From Paenibacillus baekrokdamisoli (lineage in GTDB: Bacteria; Bacillota; Bacilli; Paenibacillales; Paenibacillaceae): 64,000 bases of DNA. This document shows, one piece after another, positions 51,904 through 60,972 of the stretch. The notes beneath the pieces are model-generated. The model did not search any database. It saw only the letters and a list, made by a program, of their open reading frames with translations, and was not told the origin of the DNA. The translations under genes were made by a program, and so were the position numbers. The number at the start of each line of letters is the position of its first letter. Within the stretch, counting starts at the first letter, position 1. The stretch lies in the NCBI RefSeq assembly GCF_003945345.1, contig NZ_AP019308.1:4481501-4545500 (forward strand), given 5' to 3'.

Positions 51904-53040
51904 ATGAGTACAGTTATTACACCCTTACTTCCTGCCGGCGGTTTCGCACCCGGTGTATTGCCATCCCCCAGTCCTGCTTCACAATCGGCGGACAGAGCTA
52001 CGATTAACTCTCGACGCAAACATATCGCTGTTGCAATTTTATCCGCTTTTATAGCCATGATTCTATTCGCCGTTCTTGCTTTTCACGGTTATGTAGCTTG
52101 GATTATTGCCCATCCTTATGTTGCGCCGCTAACCTCTAATCCTAAGATCGCCAAGAATCTCGATTATACAGATGTCTCATTCCCAAGCAAGAGCGGCCAT
52201 ACCAATGTTCACGGCTGGTATATTCCTGCGACAGCCGGCTCTTCCGAGCTTCCAAGAACACTAGCGACTGCAGCATTCAAAACTTCTGGCAGCGCAAGCC
52301 CCACCACTTTAGCGGCAGCTGCGGCTCCATCCAACCGCACCATCGTATTCAGCCATGGTTATGGTGCGAACCGCGAAGAGACCTGGGTGCCGATGTATGA
52401 TCTAGCTAATCTGCTGCACCGTCTACACTATAATGTCTTCATGTTCGATTACGGTTATGCCTCTTCAACGGATCGCTCGCCAGCAACCGGCGGTATTGAA
52501 GAATCGAAGCAGCTGCTTGCAGCTGTTCAGTATGCACGCTCACAAGGAGCAGATCAGGTCGTCGTCTGGGGCTTCTCAATGGGAGCTGGAACGGCCCTGC
52601 AGGCCGCTCTGCAAACCGACAGCACAGACCGAATTGACGCTTTGCTGCTGGACAGTTTATTCCTAACAAGTCCTGAATCTCTATATGGCAATGTTCGTCA
52701 ATATTTGGACCTGCCTCGTTATCCGTCCATGCCGCTAATTGAAGGGATGCTGCATTTCTTTACAGGAACGGACTTCAACAAAATCCCTACTGAACAAGTC
52801 ATTTCGACAGCTTACAACATCCCGATGTATATCATGCATGGAACGGATGACGTAAAGGCTCCCCTTGCAACGGCTGAGAAGATCGCTTCCCTACAATCCA
52901 ATTTGCTCTCAAGAGAATGGATCGTCAAGGGTGGAAAACACGAGATGCTGTTCCAAACGCGATCGAAGGAATACATTCAACGCGCTGCTTTATTTTTAAG
53001 CCAAGTGGATGCCGCTCGTAAAACAACTTCCACCACATAG
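51904..53040 (+). CDS. Membrane-anchored alpha/beta hydrolase
   Basis: 378 residues. After a Pro/Ser-rich start, one helix at about 41-63 (VAILSAFIAMILFAVLAFHGY) anchors it, with the hydrolase outside. Oxyanion HGYGANREETW, nucleophile Ser in VVWGFSMGAGTA, acid in MHGTDDVKAP and His in KGGKHEMLF complete the triad, as in the BEM46/YqkD-like group. The natural substrate is unknown. GAAGGGGGA precedes the ATG. Confidence 0.9.
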   Translation: MSTVITPLLPAGGFAPGVLPSPSPASQSADRATINSRRKHIAVAILSAFIAMILFAVLAFHGYVAWIIAHPYVAPLTSNPKIAKNLDYTDVSFPSKSGHTNVHGWYIPATAGSSELPRTLATAAFKTSGSASPTTLAAAAAPSNRTIVFSHGYGANREETWVPMYDLANLLHRLHYNVFMFDYGYASSTDRSPATGGIEESKQLLAAVQYARSQGADQVVVWGFSMGAGTALQAALQTDSTDRIDALLLDSLFLTSPESLYGNVRQYLDLPRYPSMPLIEGMLHFFTGTDFNKIPTEQVISTAYNIPMYIMHGTDDVKAPLATAEKIASLQSNLLSREWIVKGGKHEMLFQTRSKEYIQRAALFLSQVDAARKTTSTT

Positions 53041-53100
53041 ATTAGCCTATTATGCGGATAACAAGCACTTTCTTATGCATCATGCAGCAAGGCAACAAAA

Positions 53101-53152
53101 AAAGACTCTCCTTGACTCCGCGAAATGCGAATCGTCAAGGAGAGTCTTTCTC
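53101..53152 (-). terminator. Terminator of folE, bidirectional
   Basis: AAAGACTCTCCTTGAC pairs perfectly (16 bp) with its complement across a 17-base loop. The minus strand ends in seven T, the plus strand in TTTCTCC. Confidence 0.93.
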
Positions 53153-53163
53153 CTACTAGGCTG

Positions 53164-53754
53164 CTATTTGATTAAGGAGAGAAATTCCGAACGGAGCGCT
53201 GCACTCTTGCGGAATTCACCGCGTACAGCAGAGGTGACCGTCTGACTTCCCGGCTTCTTCACACCGCGTGCACACATGCAGAGATGTTCACCCTCAACAA
53301 CTACCATTACACCATGCGGCTGCAGCACTTCTTCCAAAATATTAGCAATCTGCGAAGTAATCCGTTCCTGTACCTGCAAACGTCTTGATATTGCTTCAAC
53401 GAGTCGTGCAAACTTGCTTAGACCAGCAATTTTGCCACTCGGAATATATCCAATATGAACTTTGCCGAAGAAAGGCGCCATATGATGCTCGCATTGGCTG
53501 TAGTATACAATATCCTTAACAATGACAAGCTCTTCATGCTGCTCATCAAAGGTAACGCCAAGTACATCTCGGGGGTCAACATCGTAGCCCGCGAATATCT
53601 CTTCATACATCCGTGTGACGCGTGCTGGCGTTTCTTGCAGCCCTTCACGGTCAACATCTTCCCCAATTAAGCTTAGAATCTGCTTAATATGATATTCAAT
53701 CTGTTCCCGATTATCTGAAACGATAGAATTCACGTAATCTTTTTTTCCCGCCAT
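53164..53754 (-). CDS. folE: GTP cyclohydrolase I
   Basis: First step from GTP to tetrahydrofolate; it may also serve queuosine synthesis, for which queG lies nearby. 196 residues: IGEDVDREGLQETPARVTRM, the zinc/active-site YYSQCEHHMAPF, SKFARLVEAISRRLQVQERI and HLCMCARGVKKPGS with the second Cys ligand. The canonical zinc ligands are present, so it is the zinc-dependent IA type. Preceded closely by yneF on the same strand. Confidence 0.97.
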   Translation of the reverse strand: MAGKKDYVNSIVSDNREQIEYHIKQILSLIGEDVDREGLQETPARVTRMYEEIFAGYDVDPRDVLGVTFDEQHEELVIVKDIVYYSQCEHHMAPFFGKVHIGYIPSGKIAGLSKFARLVEAISRRLQVQERITSQIANILEEVLQPHGVMVVVEGEHLCMCARGVKKPGSQTVTSAVRGEFRKSAALRSEFLSLIK

Positions 53755-53790
53755 TCTATTCGTCCCCCTTTCCTATCCCGCAAGCAGCTA

Positions 53791-54009
53791 TTATCGGCGA
53801 CCGCCTGGTTTTTGGTTTCTCATCATTTGCTGCGCTTTTTGCATTTGCTGGTTGTTCATATTGTAGCCCATTTGCTTCGCCATCTTTTTCAGCATTTCTG
53901 GGTCGTTCTGCATTTTTTCAAGCTGTTTGCGCAAATAGTATACACCTGCAAAAAATCCGCCCACAGCACCCACTATGAGCGTCACAATCGAGATAATGAC
54001 CGTCCACAT
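53791..54009 (-). CDS. yneF: YneF (UPF0154) family small membrane protein
   Basis: 72 residues. One helix at the N-terminus (WTVIISIVTLIVGAVGGFFA) is followed by the conserved YYLRKQLEKMQNDPEMLKKM and MGYNMNNQQMQK. Members occur across Bacillales; the function is not established. It lies 37 bases upstream of folE. Confidence 0.93.
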   Translation of the reverse strand: MWTVIISIVTLIVGAVGGFFAGVYYLRKQLEKMQNDPEMLKKMAKQMGYNMNNQQMQKAQQMMRNQKPGGRR

Positions 54010-54108
54010 TATTCTATCACCATACCTTATCCTTATTATACAAGCACATATTGCACCCTATCATAGCATGTAGGGAGCCTGATTCGCAAACGATAGCCTT
54101 TGGTACCT

Positions 54109-55143
54109 TTAGCCCAATACTTGTTCAATAAACACGGTGTTTTCCTTTGCTAAATCCACCTCACGGCTCTCAATGGACTCTTCACCGTCACGTTCTCTTT
54201 CTAGCAGGCGCACGATAGGACGGCCAGGCAAGCCTCTGTGCTGACCTACAACAACACCATGCTCCCTAGTCGATAACTTTACGGAGACGCCATTGGGATA
54301 AATCGAGACCACGCGCATAAACTGCACAAGAATCTCACGATCGAGCTCTTTGCCGGACATAGACAGCATCCGCTCGCATGCCTCATGCGGCAGCATTCGC
54401 CTGCCTCCAGTCTCCTGCTGCAGCAAATTATCATACGTATTCGCGACAGCGACAATACGAGAGTACAAATGAATCTGATCGCCGACGAGCTGTCTAGGCT
54501 CACCTGTACCATCCACATGCTCATGGTGCTGCAGAGCGACATGAGCGATCAGCAAGCTGAATTCACGCTTAGCCTTTAGAATTTCGAAGCCTCGCCATGT
54601 ATGCCGGTCAGGCTCACTCTCGCCTTCTTGCTGTTCCATGAGCGGTTTACCAACATCATGCAGGAGCGAGCCGATCGCAAGCTCTTTGAGTTGGATTTGA
54701 TTCAGATTGGAATTGATACCAAGCAGCGTAGCAATTATACAGACATTCATGGCATGGATGAAGCCCGCATTATCCCGTGTTCGGATATCATTGAGCTGGA
54801 TGAGCACCTCTTTATTCCGGATGACGTCCTCCAGCAAATCATCAATCGACACACTTATCGCACGAGAGTTGAAATCCTTCCCCGAACGTATGGCATCCGT
54901 CGTCTCAGACATATTGCGGATAATACTTCGTTTGGTTTCATCCGATAAAATCTCTTCCGGTTCAACATCATCGAACTCAGCATCTTTGATATATAAACTG
55001 GTGACTCCAATTCGTTTCAGCGTGCTTATCATATACACGGTTAGCTGAATGCCTGATGACAATAGAACCGTTCCATTCAATGCGTAGATCGTTTTCCCCA
55101 GAAGATGACCGGGCTCAACCGCTTCCATATCCACATACCTCAC
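54109..55143 (-). CDS. HD-GYP-type phosphodiesterase-like protein, altered GYP motif
   Basis: 344 residues. The HD pair is in SLLHDVGKP, further metal-site His in RHTWRGFEILK and IAHVALQHHEHVDG. The GYP signature, usually HHExxDGxGYP, reads HHEHVDGTGEP, with Tyr replaced by Glu. HD-GYP enzymes degrade cyclic di-GMP; whether this one does is open. The N-terminal 120 residues form a different domain seen with this group. A second GTG, six bases into the longest frame, is chosen because AGAGGTGA is correctly spaced for it. Confidence 0.87.
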   Translation of the reverse strand: MRYVDMEAVEPGHLLGKTIYALNGTVLLSSGIQLTVYMISTLKRIGVTSLYIKDAEFDDVEPEEILSDETKRSIIRNMSETTDAIRSGKDFNSRAISVSIDDLLEDVIRNKEVLIQLNDIRTRDNAGFIHAMNVCIIATLLGINSNLNQIQLKELAIGSLLHDVGKPLMEQQEGESEPDRHTWRGFEILKAKREFSLLIAHVALQHHEHVDGTGEPRQLVGDQIHLYSRIVAVANTYDNLLQQETGGRRMLPHEACERMLSMSGKELDREILVQFMRVVSIYPNGVSVKLSTREHGVVVGQHRGLPGRPIVRLLERERDGEESIESREVDLAKENTVFIEQVLG

Positions 55144-55216
55144 GAGCACTCACCTCTCTTCTTCTGATGGATCATGCTGTTTTTTTCTTCAAGGTAAACA
55201 GGTCTCCTAGGCTCTC

Positions 55217-56374
55217 CTATCGCGATTCAGCCGCGTTCAGGCTCGACAACGCCGTATGCAGCGCTTCTTGTACAACAGCATCCCGCTCGCTCGCTAATGC
55301 TTGCTCTAGCGCCGCTAGGGCGGTGTCGCCTCCGATGCGGCCAAGCGACCAAGCCGCTGTCGCTCGCAGCTCAAAACGCGGATCCTCTCGAAGCACACCC
55401 GTCAGAGCGGGAATCGCGCTTGCATCCTTAAAGTTGCCAAGCGCAATAATCGCGTTACGCTGGATCGGCTTACGTCCTCTCCAAGCAGAAGATGTTGAAC
55501 CATAGATGTCTTTGAATGCCCGATTCCCTATCGTAAGTAAAGGTACAAGGAGCGGCTTGGCCTTCTCGTTATCCGGCTGGAGCTCCGGCTGATGCGTCCA
55601 GTTCTTCCCCTTATTCTCAGGGCAGACGACTTGACAGGTGTCACAGCCATACAGCCGATTGCCGATTTTACGCATTAACTCATCCGTCACAACACCTTTG
55701 GTCTGGGTGACAAAAGAAATGCACCGCTGTGAATTCAGCTGGCCCGGAGCAACAAGCGCGTCGGTCGGACAGGCATCGATACAAGCGGTGCATTCGCCGC
55801 AGCTTTCGGTTACGGGCTTGTCGGGTGGGAGTGGTAAATTCGTAATCATTTCCCCCAAATAGACCCATGAACCCCACTCTGGTGTAATAATTGCACAGTT
55901 ACTGCCGCTCCACCCGATACCTGCTCGCTGCGCTACAGCACGGTCGGAGAGCGCACCAGTGTCCACCATGCTTAACACACGGCAGGAAGGCACCCGCTCA
56001 ATCAGCCAAGCTTCAAGACGCGCTAAGCGGTCTCGAAGCACGGTATGGTAATCCTCACCCCAGGCTGAACGTGCGAGAATACCGCGCCTTGCCCCAGGCT
56101 CGGACTTCGGAGGATCCTGCAGCTTAGAAGGATACGCAATTGCTATGGCGATAATAGACTGCGGGTTATCGAATAGCAGCGCAGGTTCCGTGCGCTTATT
56201 CAGATCAGGCTCCTCGAAGCCGGACTCATAGCCTAGCTCCCGATGTCTTAGCAGCCTCTGCTTTAATTCAGTGAACGGCTCTACGGAGGCAATGCCGATT
56301 TTATCAATGCCAAGCTCGGCCGCCGCAGCTTTCATATCCGTCTTCAGCTTGTCCCATGTTGTTTGAATGTCCAC
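55217..56374 (-). CDS. queG: Epoxyqueuosine reductase
   Basis: Last step of queuosine synthesis on tRNA, a cobalamin- and iron-sulfur-dependent reduction. 385 residues: N-terminal domain (IGIASVEPF, ARSAWGEDYHTVLRDRL), DTGALSDRAVAQRAGIGWSG, two [4Fe-4S] sets (CGECTACIDACPTDAL and CISF, CDTCQVVCPENKG), and C-terminal HEAT-like repeats (RNAIIALGNFKD, LRATAAWSLGRIGG). Length and order are typical of the Firmicute form. Confidence 0.96.
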   Translation of the reverse strand: MDIQTTWDKLKTDMKAAAAELGIDKIGIASVEPFTELKQRLLRHRELGYESGFEEPDLNKRTEPALLFDNPQSIIAIAIAYPSKLQDPPKSEPGARRGILARSAWGEDYHTVLRDRLARLEAWLIERVPSCRVLSMVDTGALSDRAVAQRAGIGWSGSNCAIITPEWGSWVYLGEMITNLPLPPDKPVTESCGECTACIDACPTDALVAPGQLNSQRCISFVTQTKGVVTDELMRKIGNRLYGCDTCQVVCPENKGKNWTHQPELQPDNEKAKPLLVPLLTIGNRAFKDIYGSTSSAWRGRKPIQRNAIIALGNFKDASAIPALTGVLREDPRFELRATAAWSLGRIGGDTALAALEQALASERDAVVQEALHTALSSLNAAESR

Positions 56375-56434
56375 TCGGCGCCCTCCTCAGCTCATCATCA
56401 TCTACTTCAACACGCAACCAAAACAAATCAGCAG

Positions 56435-57112
56435 CTATAAAGCCTTCAACTTAATAATCGGCCATAATATGAAATCCGCACGCCCTCGAATCATATCCAG
56501 CGGAACAGGTCCGAATGAGCGGCTGTCCTTGCTTGCACGGGCATGACGATTATCTCCCATGACGAAATAAGTATCCGTCTTCAGCTTAATAGGTCCATAA
56601 TCGAAATCTGCTATTTCTGTATCCGTGTAGGGCTCAACCACCAATTCCCCGTTGCGATAGAGCTGTCCTTGACGAATCTCAATCGTATCGCCAGGAATAC
56701 CCACCACTCGTTTCACTAAGTACTCTTTCTTATCTTCTCCATTAGAAGGATCCTTCAGAATAATGACATCGCTTATTTGCGGAGATCCCCCGAACATGTA
56801 GGTATATTTATTAACGAAGAGCCATTCCTTCTCATAAAGCGTTGGCTGCATGGATTGACCTTTTACCGTAGATAAATTGAATACGAAAAAATGAAGCAGC
56901 AGCACAACTATAACCGCGATAATAAGCGTCCTTGACCACTCCCATAGTTCCGTTGTCCAAACAGGCTTCTTGCCCTGCGGTTTCCCTTGCTTCCCCTTCT
57001 TGCTAGACTTTTCCTTATTCACTGGTTTAGCAAGCGGCTGTGCATGTGAGCGTTTACGAGGTCCGACGGAAGTCGTTTCGGCATCGCTAGAGGAATCTGA
57101 ATAACCATTCAT
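56435..57112 (-). CDS. lepB: Signal peptidase I
   Basis: Cleaves signal peptides at the outer membrane face. 225 residues: a long basic, Ser/Lys-rich cytoplasmic start of about 55 residues, one helix (TLIIAVIVVLLLHFFVFNL), the catalytic Ser in KGQSMQPTL, the Lys in LVKRVVGIPGD and the box YFVMGDNRHARASKDSRSFG (GDN-S-DSR form). The ATG after GCGAGGTG is used, eleven codons inside the longest frame. It starts five bases after the DUF402 gene. Confidence 0.95.
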   Translation of the reverse strand: MNGYSDSSSDAETTSVGPRKRSHAQPLAKPVNKEKSSKKGKQGKPQGKKPVWTTELWEWSRTLIIAVIVVLLLHFFVFNLSTVKGQSMQPTLYEKEWLFVNKYTYMFGGSPQISDVIILKDPSNGEDKKEYLVKRVVGIPGDTIEIRQGQLYRNGELVVEPYTDTEIADFDYGPIKLKTDTYFVMGDNRHARASKDSRSFGPVPLDMIRGRADFILWPIIKLKAL

Positions 57113-57117
57113 GTCTG

Positions 57118-57669
57118 CTACACCTCGCCTGTATGTTTGTTCCACATCTCGTAATAGGCAATAATCGCCTCATGATTAAAGGGCGCTTGACCTTGATCAA
57201 TACGAGCTTCTAATGCATGCAGGCCCTCTATCACCTTTTGGTTCACTTCCGCCGAGTAATGATAAAGCGTCTTATGGAGCTCATATTCCTCTTGATCAAC
57301 GACCTGCGATACGCCGCGATGCGAAATAATAATATCAAGATCATAATCAATATACGTAAGTACTTCGTTCTGAAAAAAGGGGGGGGAAGCGATATTGCAA
57401 TAATAGCGTACTCCTGCCTCTTCAAGCAGGCCAACCACATTAAACCATTGGCCAGGAATAAAGAAAGAAACAGCAGGCACACGGCTAATCCACTGCTTGC
57501 CATCGGCCTCTTGAATCGGAGTCTGTCTGTTAATGAAGACATGCATCGACTCCGCTGCATGATCAGGATGCAGCAGTTTGTCAGGCACTAACCAATTCTC
57601 CAGCCACATGCGGTGCAGGTGACCATCATGTTTGAAGCTTTTAATAATAGAAGGAAGGTACATTTCCAT
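57118..57669 (-). CDS. DUF402 protein, probable nucleoside tri-/diphosphatase
   Basis: 183 residues, resembling the YgaC (Ntdp) group: SFKHDGHLHRMWLENWLV at the start, ASPPFFQNEVLTYIDYDLDI and the metal-binding HRGVSQVVDQEEYE. Such proteins hydrolyse nucleoside tri- and diphosphates in vitro. The start is uncertain among three close ATGs; this one follows GGGAGCG. The coding strand has eight C followed by six T in the middle (57371-57384), so slippage would truncate it. Confidence 0.85.
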   Translation of the reverse strand: MEMYLPSIIKSFKHDGHLHRMWLENWLVPDKLLHPDHAAESMHVFINRQTPIQEADGKQWISRVPAVSFFIPGQWFNVVGLLEEAGVRYYCNIASPPFFQNEVLTYIDYDLDIIISHRGVSQVVDQEEYELHKTLYHYSAEVNQKVIEGLHALEARIDQGQAPFNHEAIIAYYEMWNKHTGEV

Positions 57670-57796
57670 ATTACTCTGCGCTCCCATAGCAGTTCTTACT
57701 TATAAGAAAAGCATATCTGACCGCCAAAATCAATGACGTTCAAGATATGCTCATCTCTTTATTCTATAAAAATAGTAAGGTGTGATCGTTGCAGCA

Positions 57797-58219
57797 TTAA
57801 CCTGCTACAATACTAAGCTTCTGGAACGAGCGGAAAAAGTCCGTTGCCGCATAGCCAAGCGATTCATAAAGTGAAAGAATCGGTTCATTATGCTCGTCCG
57901 CCGTAATTAAAATCTTCGTTACATTCCGCTGCTCGAATCGCTGACGCAGCGACCCAATAAGCAATTTCCCCATTCCTTGACGCCGATAGTCCGGATGCAC
58001 AGCTATACGGTAGTAGTAGCCCTTGTTGTCATCGATCGTACCGATAATAATACCGGCAATTTCATCGCCTCGGGATGCCACAAGCACCAATTCACTGTCC
58101 CATGACAGCTGACGGGCAAAGGCCTCCATCGTAAGCTCGTAGCACTCTTCCGACAAAACAGTTTCTAACAGCTCAGTAACAGGCCGGTAATCGGATAATT
58201 GGAAAGAACGAACGTCCAT
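57797..58219 (-). CDS. GNAT-family N-acetyltransferase
   Basis: 140 residues. The acetyl-CoA-binding motif is IAVHPDYRRQGMGKLLIGSL, preceded by the beta strand AGIIIGTID and followed by LYESLGYAATDFF. The start VRSFQLSDYRPVTELLETV is common in small Firmicute GNATs. The acceptor is unknown. GAGGGG precedes the ATG. Two cre-like sequences lie about 200 bases upstream. Confidence 0.9.
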   Translation of the reverse strand: MDVRSFQLSDYRPVTELLETVLSEECYELTMEAFARQLSWDSELVLVASRGDEIAGIIIGTIDDNKGYYYRIAVHPDYRRQGMGKLLIGSLRQRFEQRNVTKILITADEHNEPILSLYESLGYAATDFFRSFQKLSIVAG

Positions 58220-58412
58220 AACTCAAACCCCTCTATGTGCAGTATGAGAAAACACCTATTAACGAAGAAACGCCGTGACAATCGACCAACAAGAAAAGAA
58301 TATAATTACTCATAAAAAATTTAGGTAAAGTTAATAATACGACAAATTTGTGCGAATTCCTTCTAAAATCTTTAAAAAACCTTAAAAATATCATGAAATA
58401 TCGGAAATCCTG

Positions 58413-58442
58413 TTGAAAGCGCTTTATAGTAAACGTTTTCAA
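58413..58442. promoter_or_regulatory. Two overlapping cre-like sequences
   Basis: TTGAAAGCGCTTTATA (58413-58428, plus) and TTGAAAACGTTTACTA (58442-58427, minus) each fit the catabolite-responsive element apart from one or two end bases. They lie in the AT-rich 300-bp gap between rfbD and the GNAT gene; no good gene occupies 58233-58445. Confidence 0.4.
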
Positions 58443-58488
58443 CATTTATCGCCTTCCTTTTCTTTCTTTTCCTTCTTTTTTCGACAGT

Positions 58489-58518
58489 AAAAAAGCTCCG
58501 GCCTATAGGACCAAAGCT
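58489..58518 (-). terminator. Terminator of the rfbCBD operon
   Basis: AGCTTTGGTCC pairs with GGCCGGAGCT (with G-U pairs) around TATA, then TTTTTT on the minus strand. Confidence 0.85.
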
Positions 58519-58529
58519 TCAGGGATGTA

Positions 58530-59384
58530 TTAAGCGCGTTCATATAAATAATGAAATAATGCTTCCTTCCAAGGACGCAAATCGCTCATTCCATGTCGAT
58601 GTATCGCTCCATGATTCAACACAGAGTAGCTAGGTCTGGGAGCCGGCCGCGGAAACTCTTCAGTCAAACAAGGCTCTACCTTGATCGACAATGCCCTTTG
58701 CTTGAAGATTGCTTGGGCAAAATCATACCAAGAGCAGCTGCCTGTATTAGAAGCATGATAAATACCATAGTTCTCTGTCTGGACTAATTGGAGCAAAAAA
58801 TGTGCAAGATCCAGCGAATACGTAGGGGATCCAATCTGATCACTGACCACCTTCAACGATTGTTGATCATTGGCTAGCTTCAGCATGGTGTGAACAAAAT
58901 TATGGCCATACTTACCAAAAACCCATGAGGTTCGAACGATGAAATAACGACTAAGCAGGGAAGCTACTGCTAATTCACCAGCTAGCTTCGATTTTCCATA
59001 GACGGATTGCGGATTAGTTGAATCATTTTCTTCATACGGAAGCTTTCCTTGCCCATCAAATACGTAATCCGTACTCAAGTAACAAAGCTTGGCTCCACAT
59101 TCCTTTGCAGATGCTGCGATATTATAGGTGCCCTCACTATTAATACGAAAGGCCTCTTCAGGCTCGGATTCAGCCTTGTCGACAGCCGTGTAGGCGGCAC
59201 AGTGTATGATGACATCCGGCCTATACTCGCTAATCACATGTCGACATTGCTCTAGGCTTGTAATGTCCAAGCCATCTCTCCCCAAGCCTTTAATGTCTAA
59301 TCCGTTAATCGACAGGTTCGCAAGCTCTGCACCCAATTGACCGTTAGCCCCAGTAATGAACACCTTCAATAGGGCGGCTGTCAT
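58530..59384 (-). CDS. rfbD: dTDP-4-dehydrorhamnose reductase
   Basis: Last step to dTDP-L-rhamnose. 284-residue SDR: ITGANGQLGAELA, IIHCAAYTAVDKAESEPEEA, LSTDYVFDGQ and the Tyr-x3-Lys in PQSVYGKSKLAGELAV. The ATG overlaps the rfbB stop by four bases. Last gene of the rfbC-rfbB-rfbD unit. Confidence 0.95.
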   Translation of the reverse strand: MTAALLKVFITGANGQLGAELANLSINGLDIKGLGRDGLDITSLEQCRHVISEYRPDVIIHCAAYTAVDKAESEPEEAFRINSEGTYNIAASAKECGAKLCYLSTDYVFDGQGKLPYEENDSTNPQSVYGKSKLAGELAVASLLSRYFIVRTSWVFGKYGHNFVHTMLKLANDQQSLKVVSDQIGSPTYSLDLAHFLLQLVQTENYGIYHASNTGSCSWYDFAQAIFKQRALSIKVEPCLTEEFPRPAPRPSYSVLNHGAIHRHGMSDLRPWKEALFHYLYERA

Positions 59385-60403
59385 GAATGCTCTTCCTCCA
59401 TTTTGTCGTATTTAAGCCTATTATAGTGTCGGTAGGCGCCAGACATAATTTGCTCCATCCATCCCGCTTGACTTAAGTACCATTGAATCGTTTTCTTCAA
59501 GCCCTTCTCATAGTCATATTGAGGCTGCCAACCGAGCTTGGCGCGAATTTTTCCAGCATCGATTCCATAACGGCGATCATGACCTAGACGGTCGGTTACA
59601 TACGTAATCAGTGATTCAGGCTTTCCAAGCTCGGCAAGAATGGCAGTGACCACTTCAAGATTGCTGCGCTCATTGCTGCCTCCTACATTGTAAACCTCGC
59701 CTGGCTGTCCATGGTGAAGAACCAAATCGATGGCTTGGCAATGATCCTCCACATAAAGCCAGTCACGAACATTTAATCCATCCCCATATACAGGTAATGG
59801 CTTACCTTCCAGTGCATTGTGAATCATAAGCGGGATTAGCTTCTCCGGAAATTGATAAGGCCCATAGTTATTCGAACAGCGTGTAATGTTACTATTCAGT
59901 CCAAAAGTTTCATGGTAAGCGCGAACCATGAGATCCGCACCCGCTTTGCTTGCAGAATACGGACTATTCGGGGCAAGAGGCGTTGTCTCCGTGAATAACC
60001 CCGTATCACCAAGCGTTCCGTAAACCTCGTCTGTTGATATTTGTACGAACTTGGCAACCCCGTATTGCTTGGATAGATCTAATAAAACCTGCGTCCCCAT
60101 GATATTCGTACGAACAAATAGATCAGGCTGTACAATACTTCGATCCACATGGGATTCCGCTGCAAAGTTGACAACTGCGTCGATGCCTTTGGCGAACAAA
60201 GGCTCTATTTGTTCACGTGCTGCTATATCTGCTTTGACGAATTGATAGCGGGGCAGCTGCTCGACCTCAATCAAATTGTGAAGATTCCCGGCATAGGTGA
60301 GGGCGTCTATATTTATAAGCAAATAATCGGGGTATCTGCTCGCCATATAGCGAATAAAATGACTGCCAATAAACCCGGCTCCTCCGGTGATTAATAACTT
60401 CAT
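59381..60403 (-). CDS. rfbB: dTDP-glucose 4,6-dehydratase
   Basis: Second step to dTDP-L-rhamnose. About 340 residues: LLITGGAGFIGSHFIRY, FAAESHVDRSIVQPD, QISTDEVYGTLG, YSASKAGADLMVRAYHET and NNYGPYQFPEKLIPL are the family signatures. I start at the ATG of the family N-terminus. A GTG five codons earlier overlaps the rfbC stop (GTGA) and is an alternative, but its ribosome site is poor. Confidence 0.95.
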   Translation of the reverse strand: MKLLITGGAGFIGSHFIRYMASRYPDYLLINIDALTYAGNLHNLIEVEQLPRYQFVKADIAAREQIEPLFAKGIDAVVNFAAESHVDRSIVQPDLFVRTNIMGTQVLLDLSKQYGVAKFVQISTDEVYGTLGDTGLFTETTPLAPNSPYSASKAGADLMVRAYHETFGLNSNITRCSNNYGPYQFPEKLIPLMIHNALEGKPLPVYGDGLNVRDWLYVEDHCQAIDLVLHHGQPGEVYNVGGSNERSNLEVVTAILAELGKPESLITYVTDRLGHDRRYGIDAGKIRAKLGWQPQYDYEKGLKKTIQWYLSQAGWMEQIMSGAYRHYNRLKYDKMEEEHS

Positions 60404-60414
60404 CGCATTATCAC

Positions 60415-60972
60415 TCACCCTTCGTATACCATGTTTATTTCCGCCTCGGCAAGAAGTGGATGGCTCGCATCTTTATCGGACACGATAACCTCTGCCGCTG
60501 GCCAATCGATAGCAAGTGTGGGATCATTCCATGCAATTCCCCGATCATGCTCCTTTGAATATAATGCATCTACTTTGTATTGCACCTCGCAGCTCGGAAC
60601 AAGTGTACAGAACCCGTGCGCGAAGCCTTTTGGAACAAGAAGCTGACGTTTATTAGCTGCACTAAGAATAAAGCCCTGCCACTGGCCAAAGGTAGGCGAT
60701 CCCCTGCGTATATCAACAACCACATCGTAGACAGCCCCCGAACTTACACGAACAAGCTTCGTTTGCGCCTTGGGATAAAGCTGGTAATGGAGGCCGCGCA
60801 GCACCCCGGATTCAACAGATAAGGAATGATTATCTTGGATAAAGTCAGACTGAATTCCTCCCCCCTTATATAGAATTTCATTGTAGCTCTCGAAAAAAAA
60901 ACCCCGCTGATCGTGAAAAACTGTCGGTTCTATCAGCTTTACGCCAGCTAACTTTGAATCTATAATTCTCAT
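60415..60972 (-). CDS. rfbC: dTDP-4-dehydrorhamnose 3,5-epimerase
   Basis: Third step to dTDP-L-rhamnose. 185-residue cupin: PTVFHDQRGFFFESYNE, FIQDNHSLSVESGVLRGLHY with the catalytic His, DVVVDIRRGSPTFGQW and VPKGFAHGF. The ATG seven bases after GTAGGTGG is chosen, two codons inside the longest frame. It is first in the operon. rfbA, the thymidylyltransferase, is not in the window. Confidence 0.95.
   Translation of the reverse strand: MRIIDSKLAGVKLIEPTVFHDQRGFFFESYNEILYKGGGIQSDFIQDNHSLSVESGVLRGLHYQLYPKAQTKLVRVSSGAVYDVVVDIRRGSPTFGQWQGFILSAANKRQLLVPKGFAHGFCTLVPSCEVQYKVDALYSKEHDRGIAWNDPTLAIDWPAAEVIVSDKDASHPLLAEAEINMVYEG

Noticed and set aside
58233..58445. 70-codon minus-strand frame
   Set aside because: AT-rich, Phe-rich, no ribosome site, overlaps the cre-like region.
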